From Haematococcus lacustris (taxonomy: Eukaryota; Chlorophyta; Chlorophyceae; Chlamydomonadales; Haematococcaceae), in contig JASKMD010000012.1 of NCBI GenBank assembly GCA_030144725.1, forward strand, positions 1,041,366-1,105,365: 64,000 bases of DNA, written 5' to 3'. Positions 1 through 10,934 of this stretch are shown piece by piece (position 1 is the first letter of the stretch; every line of letters starts with the position of its first letter). The notes under the pieces are model-generated. The model did no database searches. It had not been told where the DNA came from and was given only the letters and a program-made list of their open reading frames with translations. A program made the position numbers and the translations under genes.

Positions 1-505
1 AGGGTATTCCTTAGGGGCAGGGTCGTCATTTTGCGAAAGTGAGTATGTAGTTTGGACAACAACTATTTTGGACAACAACAACTAAGTTTGCACAACAACT
101 ATAGAAACGCCCGCTAGGGATAAGCATGTTCAGAATCTCAACCAATAGCAGTGTCGTGACACATCTATATGCCAGCCAGCCATGCATGCCGTTAGCAACG
201 TGCTCCTACTATGTGCGCCAAGCATGTGTCCAAACCCCTCGTGTGGCAGCCGTGGGTGCAGTTGTGTAGTCAGCCATGGGCTCCTACTCGACCAATCATG
301 TGTGCCACGGTTTTACCCCCTCGTGCCAGCCTCCTTTACAACATCACCACCTCCTCCTCCTCCTCCTCCACCTCCAGGCATGCTTGTGAAAGCACCACCT
401 CCTCACCACCACCACCACCTTCATTCCTGTATTTCTGTTTTCCCGGATGTATGCAATCTTCTTCGCACTCTCCAGAGCTAGGCGGTTGCGGGTCTTGGAG
501 AAGAT
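1..505. other. unassigned leading sequence
   Basis: No coding region, RNA gene or mobile element could be supported here. There are short TCC/ACC triplet runs at about 351-420. The stretch ends where the GGGCT array begins. Confidence 0.4.
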
Positions 506-1002
506 CTGGGCTGGGCTGGGCTGGGCTGGGCTGGGCTGGGTTGGGCTGGGCTGGGCTGGGCTGGGCTGGGCTGGGCTGGGCTGGGCTGGGCTGGGCTGGG
601 CTGGGCTGGGCTGGGCTGGGCTGGGCTGGGCTGGGCTGGGCTGGGCTGGGCTGGGCTGGGCTGGGCTGGGCTGGGCTGGGCTGGGCTGGGCTGGGCTGGG
701 CTGGGCTGGGCTGGGCTGGGCTGGGCTGGGCTGGGCTGGGCTGGGCTGGGCTGGGCTGGGCTGGGCTGGGCTGGGCTGGGCTGGGCTGGGCTGGGCTGGG
801 CTGGGCTGGGCGTGGGCTGGGCTGGGCTGGGCTGGGCTGGGCTGGGCTGGGCTGGGCTGGGCTGGGCTGGGCTGGGCTGGGCTGGGCTGGGCTGGGCTGG
901 GCTGGGCTGGGCTGGGCTGGGCTGGGCTGGGCTGGGCTGGGCTGGGCTGGGCTGGGCTGGGCTGGGCTGGGCTGGGCTGGGCTGGGCTGGGCGGGGCGGG
1001 GC
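506..1002. repeat. (GGGCT)n pentanucleotide microsatellite
   Basis: About 97 near-perfect tandem copies of GGGCT, with one early variant unit (ttggg near 541) and one phase slip near 811 (gggcgtggg). Open frames through it are translations of the repeat (LGWAG / SPAQP) and are not genes. The same pentamer recurs at 57,951-58,141. Confidence 0.97.
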
Positions 1003-2355
1003 GGGCGGGCTGGGCGCTCGTATGCATCTGGGCTGGCTAGGCCCTCGTATGCGACTGGCGCAGCACAGGCTCAATCTGATTCCAGAAGCTGGCGCTGCCC
1101 TTCCGCTTCATGGCTGTGAGCTCGGCTAGCAGTTCTACGGTCGCCACAACTCTCGTATGCATCATCCAACGCAATGAATGCCACCGGGTATCGCAGCGAC
1201 TTATATATGACCCGCGGTTACGGCCACACCGGCAGTACCGGTGACTTGTGCGTCCTGCGTCCTTTGCAATCTTGCGATTTTGCCGTCGCGTGTACGGTTC
1301 AAGCGTGAAAACTACGGTCAAACCTACGGTATTGTACGGTCAACCGACGTACCTACGGCTGCCTACGGATACACGGTGGTCGGGGTACGCTACGTATATA
1401 CAGTATATACGTACCTACGTATATACGCCGCTACGGTTCTGGCCAACCCTAGAGATGATACCAGGGCGAGGGGGCGAGGGGGGCTGCCTGGCTCTGCAGC
1501 ATCTGGCTGCCTTAGTGCCTGGACCTCACCTTGGGGGTGTGGCAGCAGCAGCTGGTTGGGGGGGGGGGCAGCAGCCTGGGTCACTAGGCCCTCCGCCCCG
1601 TACACCAGAACCCCCCTGAGTGCCAGCTGCAGCTCACGCTGCTCTGCCAGCTCAGCATTGCTGCGGGTTGCATGGACACGCATGGGCACGCATGGGCAGG
1701 TCTACCATGCATGCAGATACACATACGTGCAGTGCCCTTTGCACCACTACTCTGTCGTGATCATTCCATGGTAATGTTTTACAGCCTTGCCTGGCCTCAT
1801 GATTTGCTGGTACAATAGTAGGCTTAGTATTGTAGATTAAGGAATTATAGATATAAACTGATGTAGACTGTAAAATAGGAAGGGGCAGCTCAGTGGCAGC
1901 TCAGCAGTGGTCTGTCATTACAAGCGTCATGTCAACAGCCAAGCCTTCAGCCAAGCCAGTTGCAGCAATGGCAGGCCATTGGGCTCAAAAGAAATGGCTA
2001 AGCCAGCACCAACAACACAAGCCACGCCCACTCCCACACGCAGCAGGCACGGTTGGTACGATGCAGCAGCAGCAGCAGCGGTGCCAACAGCAGCAGCAGC
2101 AACAGCAGCGGCGCCAACAGCAGCAGCGCTAGCACCGGCAGCGTCAGCAATAGCAGCGGCGACAACAGCAGCAGCGACGATGGCAATGCCAGCAGCGAGG
2201 GGTAGGCAGGTGCAAGTTTTCAGCCGGGTGGCTGGCCACACGAAGTCAGCTGTTGGGGTGGTTGGCTAGGCTGGAGCAGCAGTTCAGGAGGCTGGCTGCA
2301 CCAAGTCAGCCACTGGGGTGACTGCTAGGGCACGCAAGTTTGAGTGATTGAAGAG
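1003..2355. other. unassigned sequence with short repeats
   Basis: Contains short TACG-type repeats at about 1,310-1,440, a poly-G run near 1,560 and an imperfect CAG/CAR triplet tract at about 2,060-2,180. Open frames through the CAG tract are low complexity. No gene is supported. Confidence 0.4.
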
Positions 2356-2442
2356 ATGGTGGAGGATGAAGAGATATGCCGGAACTGCAAGCAGCCCCAG
2401 GAGCACCATGACCTCATGGGGTGGGTTCAGTGCCCTATCTAG
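2356..2442 (+). pseudogene. PHD/zinc-finger-like fragment
   Basis: A short frame encodes a Cys/His pattern (CRNC, HH, then W-V-Q-C-P) like the middle of a PHD-type finger, but an in-frame TAG follows immediately after the WVQCPI segment, before the next Cys. No continuing domain was found. This may be a decayed exon or chance; confidence is low. Confidence 0.2.
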
Positions 2443-2760
2443 TGCACAGTCCAGACGGTGAGTTGATGCTCAGTGGCAGTGCCCTGCACAGTGGCTTTGA
2501 CTTGGTGACTGGGTGGCTAGACTTGGTGACCTGTGCAAGAAGTGTGTAAACCATGGAGGACTGACATCTTATGCAAGGGATGGCTGTCTAGATTATTTAT
2601 AAGCACACCCACAGCAATTTTTGCATCAGGAAAAGTAAACAATGCTTTTTCGGGTCAGGGAGGAGTACTTAATTTTGTTATTCGAGGCCTCGCGAATCAA
2701 AAAGGAGAGAGCGGTATATGATGCATGCATATCAAGATAACAACACTATGTGATGCATGC

Positions 2761-2765
2761 TTACA
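2761..2765 (-). terminator. TGTAA polyadenylation-type signal of the methyltransferase gene
   Basis: TGTAA on the minus strand lies 28 nt beyond the methyltransferase stop codon (2793-2795). TGTAA is the usual polyadenylation signal of Chlamydomonas and relatives; its use here is inferred from position. Confidence 0.5.
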
Positions 2766-2792
2766 TATAGGATGCATGCTTTCATAACAGCA

Positions 2793-5700
2793 CTAGCAGC
2801 ACAGGCGGTTGCTGGTGTTGGTGCTGATGGTGGCGGTGAGGTTGATAGTGGGTTTAGCTGGCCAGGCTGACCTGGGCGGCAGCACTCTGCTCTGCTGCTC
2901 CTTGGCCATGAACAGCTCCTTGTGGCTGGAGTAGTACTTGCGGGCGTAGGGCTGCTGCAGCCTAAGGCCCAGCCAGCGGGCGACCTGCAGGCCACACCAT
3001 GCGCAGGCATGGCGGAAGGCTGGGCAGGGTGAGGGGGCAGCAGGGAGATGAGGGGGCAGCTGGCTAGGGGCAGCAGGAGGGCACGATTCATCCTGTCCCT
3101 GTGCTAGGGGCAAATCGCCTCCCCCCTCCCCCCCCACACCTTCATATCACGGCAGCAGGGGGTTGGGGGGGCACGGGACCCCGACCGCCCCCACACTTTC
3201 TGTTCACTTGACTCACATCTACTGTCACGGCGTTGCCAATGAGGGCAAAACGCGCCCGCAGGTGCTGCTCTGCATCCTTGTCTGAGGGCCCCCGGCCCCG
3301 GTGGCCAGCCAGCCCCGGGGCCTTGATGGGCCAGCACACCTCTGTGTGGCCCTCAGGCAGGCCCTGTGCAGCGGGAGGCTCACCAGGGTGGGGTGGGGTG
3401 GGGTGGGGTGGGGTGGGGTGGGGTGGGGTGGGGTGGGGTGGGGTGGGGTGGGGTGGGGTGGGGTGGGGTGGGGTGGGGTGGGGTGGGGTGGGGTGGGGTG
3501 GGGTGGGGTGGGGTGGGGTGGGGTGGGGTGGGGTGGGGTGGGGTGGGGTGGGGTGGGGTGGGGTGGGGTGGGGTGGGGTGGGGTGGGGTGGGGTGGGGTG
3601 GGGTGGGGTGGGGTGGGGTGGGGTGGGGTGGGGTGGGGTGGGGTGGGGTGGGGTGGGGTGGGGTGGGGTGGGGTGGGGTGGGGTGGGGTGGGGTGGGGTG
3701 GGGTGGGGTGGGGTGGGGTGGGGTGGGGTGGGGTGGGGTGGGGTGGGGTGGGGTGGGGTGGGGTGGGGTGGGGTGGGGTGGGGTGGGGTGGGGTGGGGTG
3801 GGGTGGGGTGGGGTGGGGTGGGGTGGGGTGGGGTGGGGTGGGGTGGGGTGGGGTGGGGTGGGGTGGGGTGGGGTGGGGTGGGGTGGGTGGGGTGGGGTGG
3901 GGTGGGGTGGGGTGGGGTGGGGTGGGGTGGGGTGGGGTGGGGTGGGGTGGGGTGGGGTGGGGTGGGGTGGGGTGGGGTGGGGTGGGGTGGGGTGGGGTGG
4001 GGTGGGGTGGGGTGGGGTGGGGTGGGGTGGGGTGGGGTGGGGTGGGGTGGGGTGGGGTGGGGTGGGGTGGGGTGGGGTGGGGTGGGGTGGGGTGGGGTGG
4101 GGTGGGGTGGGGTGGGGTGGGGTGGGGTGGGGTGGGGTGGGGTGGGGTGGGGTGGGGTGGGGTGGGGTGGGGTGGGGTGGGGTGGGGTGGGGTGGGGTGG
4201 GGCGGGGTGGGGTGGGGTGGGGTGGGGTGGGGTGGGGTGGGGTGGGGTGGGGTGGGGTGGGGTGGGGTGGGGTGGGGTGGGGTGGGGTGGGGTGGGGTGG
4301 GGTGGGGTGGGGTGGGGTGGGGTGGGGTGGGGTGGGGCTGTTACCCCTAGACTGGCATGGGCACTTGCCTGCAGCCGTTCCATGTCCTCTATGCGTAGTG
4401 CTCCCACCTGAGTAGGGGGCAGGGGCAGGGCAGGGTGGTACAGCTGCAGCCAGGGACAGGCCACAGTGTTCACCTGCCCAGGCCCCAGCCCCATCCCTCC
4501 TCACCCACCTGCCCATCCGCCAGTGCTAAACACATGCGGCTGTTGTTGGTGGTGAAGGTGGGAACCACATCAACACCCGGGGCACTCCTACACGCAAAGA
4601 TGGGGAGCAGTGGCAAAGGCACACAGGGCAAGACGGGGGAGGGGTAGGGGGGTGAGGTCCCTCTCAATGCAAGGGCCCCGCCCTGCCCCACAGCTATACT
4701 GCCACCGCCTGACACCTCTCTAATCTCTGCCAGGACCTGCTCTGCTTCACCCCAGCTCCAGCCCCCGGCCCCGTGTCTGGCCCTTCCCCCTGGTCCAACC
4801 CACCGCCTGCCTTGTCACCTTGCATTGCCGAGATCCATGGCCAGCGACCGCTGCTCCAGTTCCAGCGGCTGCTGCCGGTCCTGGCTGACCTCGGTGTCAA
4901 AGCATTCGAAGCAGGGCGAGCCAGGCTGCCCCTCAGGGTCGATGCAGCGTGTGCAGGCCCCCAGACAAGCCTGCATGCCCTGCTCACATGAAGAAAGAGG
5001 GACGAGAGGCTCAGGGGCAAGGGGGGTGACGGGATGGTGGTGGGGGAAGAGGGGAGAGAGAAAAGGGGAAAGCGGGGGGAGGGGCAGGGAAAGGGTGAGG
5101 TGGAGGTAGGCCAGAGGATGAGGGGGTGGGGCCAGACGCCGTGACCCCTGCCTGGGTGATGGCTAGACTTGTTGTGAGCGCCTTGCACGAGGTGATGGTG
5201 GTCAGTGGACGGCACCTGTGACAGGAGCACATCACGCGCGTCCCCGTACATGGCAGCCACCAAGAACACGCGCTTGCGGCGGTTGGGTATGCCAAAGCCT
5301 GGGTGGCAGGGGGAATCTCAGATGTCAGTGCTCGCGCAGGCAGGCGGGCAGGCGGGCAGGCGGGCAGGCGGGCAGGTGGGCAGGCGGGCAGGTGGGCAGG
5401 TGGGCAGGTGGGCAGATGGGCAGGTGGGCAGGTGGGCAGGTGGGCAGATGGTAGTCAAGGCTGGGTGTCAGCCCTTGGCCTCCCCCTGCCGCCAGCCCCT
5501 GTGATTCCAGTGCTGTCGGGCCACTGACCCGCAGTGCACACCACCCGCTGTGCCCAGGAGGAGTAGCCGAGGAACTCAAGCGTGTCAACGATGCGCTGCA
5601 CCGCGGCCTCCTCACCCTGGCAGCGGTCCAGCAGGGCCTCCACCTGGCCCCACATGGGCACATGGGCACATGGGCACATGGGCACATGGACACTTGGCAC

Positions 5701-7066
5701 ATGGACGCCTGGTCATATGGACGCCTGGGCATATGGACGCCGGGCAGTCATCCATCGTATTGATTTGAACTCGGCAGTTCTTCTCCTTGTGCTGTCGCTG
5801 TCGTATGACGCACTTGACGCGTGGCCTTGCCTCCACTCACGTTTTCCAGCAGCACCCAGGGCACGGGGCGGTGCTTGGCCTTGCTGTCGGCCAGCAGGCG
5901 GAACACGTGGCGCACCAGGCCGCTGCTGTCACCAGCAAGGCCTTGCCGCAGCCCGGCTCGGGAAACATCCACGCAGGGGAAGCCGGCTGCCAGGAGCTCA
6001 GTGTCCTGGACAGGGCAGGACCATGGCCTGCGTGGGGGAGGGAAAGGGGGCGGGGGTGCTGCCCCTGCCCCTGCCCCTGCCCCTGCCCCTGCCCCTGCCC
6101 CTGCCCCTGCCCCTGCCCCTGCCCCTGCCCCTGCCCCTGCCCCTGCCCCTGCCCCTGCCCCTGCCCCTGCCCCTGCCCCTGCCCCTGCCCCTGCCCCTGC
6201 CCCTGCCCCTGCCCCTGCCCCTGCCCCTGCCCCTGCCCCTGCCCCTGCCCCTGCCCCTGCCCCTGCCCCTGCCCCTGCCCCTGCCCCTGCCCCTGCCCCT
6301 GCCCCTGCCCCTGCCCCTGCCCCTGCCCCTGCCCCTGCCCCTGCCCCTGCCCCCGCCCCTGCCCCCGCCCCCTGCCCCCTGCCCCCTGCCAAAGTGATGA
6401 CGTAGCCAGCAAGCTACGCACTGGTGGCAGTGATTGTAGGCCACACACATCAGGGATGAGCAGCACGCCGGGGAAATGGCGCCGCAACACCTGCAGGCAC
6501 CCCATCACTGCATCTGCTGGTCCGAGTTGCCTTCCAGCCACCAGAGAGCTGTACTTCGCTTCCTTTCCGTGTAGCTTCCCTCGTGGATGGCTTGTATAGG
6601 CCCGGTGTAACTACTACAACAATTGCTATTCCTACTCAGGCACACCATCAGGTCAGGGGTTCGAGATGCAGCGGCGACGTCGGGCTCGCAGCAAACACCC
6701 CAAACCACATATTGTGGAGCGTGTTGTTCCGGCCAGCTACACCCGGCTGCGTTGCATGTGCGCCCCGCCACCCGCTGCTGTGCTGGCGTATGTCTTGAAG
6801 CTGACCCGGTGGGTTGATACGGCAGGTTGACATGATCACTCACCTGCTGCGCCCCCGGATCTGATTCCACTTGCATTATAATCTGATGGCCCGCCTGCAC
6901 GGGGCCAAATCCGGTACACGACGCGCAAAATACAGGATGCGCGAACCCTAATGCCTGCGGCGTGGCCGATGGCTGCGCCGCGAGAGCGGCATTGCGCCGC
7001 GCAGCGCACCTGCTCTAATCCCAGATCCAAGCCCCCACATCCGGAGAACAAACTGGCGACCCGCAT
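2793..7066 (-). CDS. C5-cytosine DNA methyltransferase, stand-alone catalytic domain (376 aa)
   Basis: Eleven exons join in frame: 7066-7010, 6894-6844, 6490-6449, 6005-5841, 5643-5529, 5298-5216, 4979-4819, 4587-4509, 4407-4369, 3363-3217, 2984-2793. Motif I (LFSGCGGLDLGL) is at residues 6-17. Motif IV (AGFPC, catalytic Cys about 61), motif VI (LLENV, about 102-106), motif VIII (IPNRRKRVFLVA), a TRD/motif IX segment (VDVVPTFTTNN) and motif X (LIGNAVTVD, about 305-313) follow in family order. The enzyme should transfer a methyl group from SAM to cytosine C5 in nuclear or organellar DNA. A Cys-rich insert (CLGACTRC then CFEC, about 176-196) precedes the TRD. No BAH, chromo or RFD domain is visible. 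The start at 7066 puts motif I at the N-terminus, but upstream exons cannot be excluded. Intron 9 uses a GC donor (CAG/GCAAGT). The subfamily was not assigned. Confidence 0.88.
3386..4337. repeat. (GGGGT)n microsatellite in methyltransferase intron 9
   Basis: About 190 tandem copies of GGGGT, with one 4-nt slip near 3,884 and one C substitution near 4,203. It lies entirely between exons 9 and 10 of the methyltransferase gene, so about 0.95 kb of that intron of about 1 kb is array. The G-rich strand is the antisense strand of the gene, and the repeat could form G-quadruplexes. Long open frames of GGVGW or PTPPH units are repeat translations. Confidence 0.97.
5329..5450. repeat. GGGCAGGC/GGGCAGGT octamer array in methyltransferase intron 5
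   Basis: About 15 tandem 8-bp units (ggcaggcg / ggcaggtg, with one agatgggc variant), lying between exons 6 and 5 of the methyltransferase gene. Confidence 0.9.
5652..5742. repeat. 9-bp ATGGGCACA-type array in methyltransferase intron 4
   Basis: Short tandem units of cacatgggca grading into atggacgcctgggcat variants, lying between exons 5 and 4 of the methyltransferase gene. Confidence 0.8.
6058..6376. repeat. (CTGCCC)n hexanucleotide array in methyltransferase intron 3
   Basis: More than 50 tandem CTGCCC units with a few cccgcc variants at the right end. The array sits between the exon ending in the LLIPD motif (6449) and the exon beginning before the catalytic AGFPC motif (6005). Frames through it (PAPAPA, LPLPLP, GQGQGQ) are not genes. 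Confidence 0.95.
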
Positions 7067-8284
7067 GCAGCACCTGCACGACGTTGACTGACGTGGTAGT
7101 GACCTGGCGAAGGGGATCTGGGAATGCAGGGGAACAAAGCGAGAGGCGGGTATCGAAAACGCCGGTGCGAGGTAACCAAATCTAGTCCAAACGGTCAAAA
7201 CGAAAAGCTGCAGGTGGGTAGTGTGGTGCGCGATGGGACTGAGCCGTGTGTTCAGCAGGGCAGCGATGCAGGACGACGGTCATGTCATGTCCAATGCAGT
7301 GTTAAGCACTGTCGCCCCATCGCCGTGGCACCGTTTCGATAACCGTTACGGTGTCCGGGCCCGACGGTGTCCGGGATGAGCCAGGGCCTTGACGATGCCG
7401 CGACGGAAGCGATTGTGCCCGCGATGGTCATTCCCGGTCTGAGCGAAAGCCAAGCAGGCGCGAGGCAACGTTTTGGGCCCCGCGTCAGGTGCCGCTTGCC
7501 TTGATGTTTACGACGATCCGGATGCAAGCTGGGTCTGGCTGGCAATAACTGAGAAAGCTGCAATATACAGAAGGAATACATGGAAACCCGTACACTTTGT
7601 CACAAAGGCGGTGAACAACGCCTCCTCCTCGCTGCGGCTCAAGAAGTGAAGGCCATCAAAACCATCCATTCAGATTGTATTCGTTTATCAGACGCGCATA
7701 TATCCTCCACACTTGAATGGAGAAACCGAGTTGTGTGAGCTAGACTCGAACCCATGGGAACAGCCAAACCTTCATACATTATTGTTACATCACTAACTCC
7801 CAGTGTCCCAGTCCAAGCTTTGGTGCATTGTTTTCCCGCAAAAGTACAACGCGATCGGCCAGAACATCTCAGTCCGAGAGGCAGGCGACAAAAACACCGA
7901 GGTACCATCGTCATATGACCACTACATCCTTCACCTCGTGCTCATGTCCGTAAGTGGGCAGGTCACTCACCAGTGAAAGCACCAATCAGCAAATGACCCA
8001 TTCTTGGCCTAGGTGATGATCCAGGTTGTGGCTACCAAGGTGAGGGTATCCCTTGTTCCAGGGGAGTGTGGCAGGCAAGGCAGGTAGCTGACACAGTGCA
8101 TTCACACACAAGACTGCATGTCCAATCAAGCAATTGATATAGCTGTTTAGCAAAATACTGACATGCCACAAGGCATGCACAAACACAGGATACATTCAGA
8201 GGGTGGCATTACCACTGTGCATCCCTACGACACAGTGCTAGTGGGCATATGGACAGTCATGGTAACTCCTGCTGGAGCAGCTGC
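7067..8284. other. intergenic region between methyltransferase and psaF copy 1
   Basis: Upstream of the methyltransferase start and downstream of the psaF stop. It contains short duplicated gtgtccggg units near 7,350-7,375. No further gene, RNA or mobile element is supported, and no clear TGTAA signal was seen close to the psaF stop. Confidence 0.4.
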
Positions 8285-9598
8285 TTAGCGAGGGGACACC
8301 GTGATGTTCTCTGCCCTCTCTGTTAGGGTGCCCTCGCGCAGCTCCTGCACACATCACAAAACGCATAGGCATCAGGGGCTGCCAGCACAGCCTGCCCTGC
8401 ATGGTTGACAAGCTACTGCGATGTGCACCTGCATCAAACATTTGCCTTTCCTGCTTCTGTTCTGCCCTAGGCTACCTGGACACCCAAGCAGTGGGTGTCC
8501 AAACTGGCTGGCAGGCTGGCGGGGTGGGTCACTCCATGGCTGCTCCCCTGCACACCCACAGACCTGGATGGTCTTCAGGGGCCATGCCCAGCCATTCAGC
8601 GCTAGCTGGATGGCCATGGGAACATCAATGATAATCTCCTTCTCAGTGGGCTTTGCCCCCTGCTTCACCAGCTGGATGTACTGCCGCCCAACATGGCCAA
8701 TGTAGCCAGCAATGTACAGGAAGCCAAAAGTGGGGATCTGTGCAACCAAACAACAAGCAAAGGTAGCTTGTCGTCAGTGCAGCACAGGCCTGTGCCATGT
8801 GAGCCTTCCTGCCTGGAGCAAGCCCCTGATGCATGTCGTCGTGCTCCCCCATCAGGGCACTCACAAAGACCTCGCCGGCATGGTTGAAGCGCAGGGCCAG
8901 GCCAGGGTCGGAGATCAAGTGAGGCAGGCCGTCGTTGCCGCACAGCAGGCCAGCCTTTCCGTAGTTGGCGAACCGGTTCTTTGTTCGCTGCATAGTGGCC
9001 TCCAGGGCCAGGGCGGGGGCTGAGCCAGGCTCATACTGCGCAAGCAGGTATAGCCAGCCTGATGCCCGTCCTCCGACCCACGCACATCTTTTGCTGCTCA
9101 ATCGAAACCACTGTATGAATCCCCAAGGCGCGATGCAGCGCACAGCTCACCTGCTTCAAGCGCTTGTTCAGGTTCTTCAGCTCCTTCTTCTCCAGCTTGG
9201 CGAAGGCCTTGCTCTCGGAGCAGGGGGTCAAACCAGCGACGTCCGCAGATGCGGGCAGCACATTGCTGAAGCCAACAACGGCAGCCAGAGCTGCAGCTGC
9301 AACTGCGGTGCTGACGCTCTCCTTCTGCGCGCTGCACACCACGGTCCGGCGGACCGCAGAGGCACGCGCGGGCTTGGCAGCCACGGACTGCAGCCGGCCA
9401 AGTCAAAAGGCAGATGTTTTTAAGCTGCTTTGGCAAGCTGGGTCGAAAACACAGCTGGCTCCATTGTGCAAGGTCGCAATCCGCACCTGAGCAGCAGCGG
9501 ATCGCATCATGGTGGCCATCGCTGCAGTTGCTGGTGTAGGGTTGCCCGACTGAGCTGTTCAATAACGAAAGCTGGGCGCAGATCTTGAAGTGTGACAT
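8267..9598. repeat. psaF-containing segmental duplication, copy 1
   Basis: The segment from ctcctgctggagcag (about 8,267) to about 9,598 is repeated at about 62,312-63,644 in the same orientation. Exons and introns are nearly identical through 9,540; beyond the start codon identity falls off over about 60 bp. Sequence left of 8,267 is unrelated to the other copy. Confidence 0.95.
8285..9519 (-). CDS. psaF: photosystem I reaction centre subunit III precursor (PsaF), copy 1
   Basis: Five exons (9519-9487, 9387-9151, 9035-8865, 8737-8564, 8344-8285), all phase 0, give a 224-residue precursor, close to the roughly 227 residues of the Chlamydomonas protein. PsaF is the lumenal subunit that docks plastocyanin or cytochrome c6 to photosystem I. 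Residues 1-31 resemble a chloroplast transit peptide. A hydrophobic Ala-rich segment follows, ending in PASA at residue 59; the mature protein then starts [10 protein letters not shown] (165 residues). The Lys-rich docking helix ([16 protein letters not shown]), the [10 protein letters not shown] segment, the membrane helix beginning [14 protein letters not shown] and the C-terminal ENITVSPR are all present. The start was chosen because a small first exon ([11 protein letters not shown]) with a clean GT donor is conserved in both copies. Confidence 0.96.
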
Positions 9599-10934
9599 GC
9601 CAACGTGGGCTCCAACCAAGGTGCGCCTGCAGTCACTAGCCAGGGCTGCTGCCTTTAGCCTGCGCAGCCTGCCCCTGTACGGCAGTTTCAGCTCGTTTCA
9701 GCTTTTGCATGTGCATTAGATCATGTGATGCAGCCTGCCACCCCCGCATTGGCTGCACCCCTGATAACCAGTGATGGGTAATACAAGATACGTGTATCGA
9801 TACCGATATGTACTTTTTGTATAATACAAGAATACACGTATCTCATTTAAAAAATACAAGTGCCGGCCGGCAAGTTGCGTGGGTGCCTTCAAAGCAGCTG
9901 TTGGTTGCCACCACAACTAGAGTCCGCGCTAAAGCCATGCCGCACGGGGCTAAAGCCATCGGCCTGCTCCCGGAGACCGGCCTTGTTGTCCTGCACACGA
10001 TCTTGCCGTGATGAACGGTGAAGCAGCCCTGGTTGGGATGCTGACAATAATGCAGTCCTACCGCAAAGAAACTTTTGTCCGTGCAGAGCTATCCGCAAAA
10101 CTACGGCGTTCGTCTGATGTATCACTATGATGGGACTTTGCGTGGATCAGGCTATGTAAGAAAGGCTGGTTGTAGTTTTGGGGGCCGGCTGCAAGTCAGG
10201 ATTAGCTAGTCAAGCACTCTCCGCACCAGCGGGACTAGCTAAGTACCCTCCGGGGAGCTACGGCTCTCTACGGCGCTTACAATAGGCACATTACAATATC
10301 AGTCAAGCCTGTGTGCTTGCTATGCTAGGCGCAACTAGCCGTGTCGAACATCACGCAGCAACAAAAGGACAATAATGGCTGCGCGGCTTGCTCAGCGGCT
10401 TGCTCAGCGGCTTGCTTACCGGCTCAAGGGCTTGCGTGCCATCCAACACCTCTCACTGCCACCACCTCTCAACTCATACCAGCACACGGTGCCCCTAAAT
10501 GTCCTCAAACATGTCATCTGCCTGGCTCTTCAAATGTCGGGAGCGTTCTTTGTTGTATAATCGTGCATATTATACATCGCAAGACCTCCACCAAACCCCC
10601 ATAGCACTCCGGGTTCCCAGGGTGGAGGCTAAAGTTGTTAAGGATGTGTTAAGGTTGTGTTAAGATCGTGTTAAGGTCAAAAACCTCAGGTGTTAATATT
10701 AACGGTCGCGCCCTATCCCGGACAGTCGGTCGCATGTGCCGGTTTCACATGCAAGAACATCAAAGTTGGGAGGCCCTGACTTTCCGCCGTCGCTGTCCTG
10801 CCCAGCCATCAAGGACAGGCTGCGGGACTGGCTGCGCTGCTCCTAGCTGCTCCTTTCCCGCGTGACATGTAGCCTCTGTATCGCTGTATTGTATCGATAC
10901 CAAAAATACACGTTACAAAAAATACACGTGTATC

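Noticed and set aside
506..1119. Long open frames on both strands through the GGGCT array
   Set aside because: They are pure repeat translations, open on several frames at once, with no start context or domain.
3142..4516. Frames of 350-450 codons encoding GGVGW or PTPPH repeats
   Set aside because: The array lies inside a methyltransferase intron, bounded by exons that match the enzyme family.
5582..6599. Frames of PAPAPA, LPLPLP and GQGQGQ repeats
   Set aside because: They translate the CTGCCC intron array. Only the short flanking stretches encode methyltransferase motifs.
9031..9384. psaF starting at an internal GTG in exon 2 (near 9,384)
   Set aside because: A small upstream exon with ATG and clean donor/acceptor gives a full transit peptide and is conserved in both copies.
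10341..10604. Small ORF in the outer hAT element as a gene
   Set aside because: No domain and only short length; it includes a repeated gcggcttgctca phrase.
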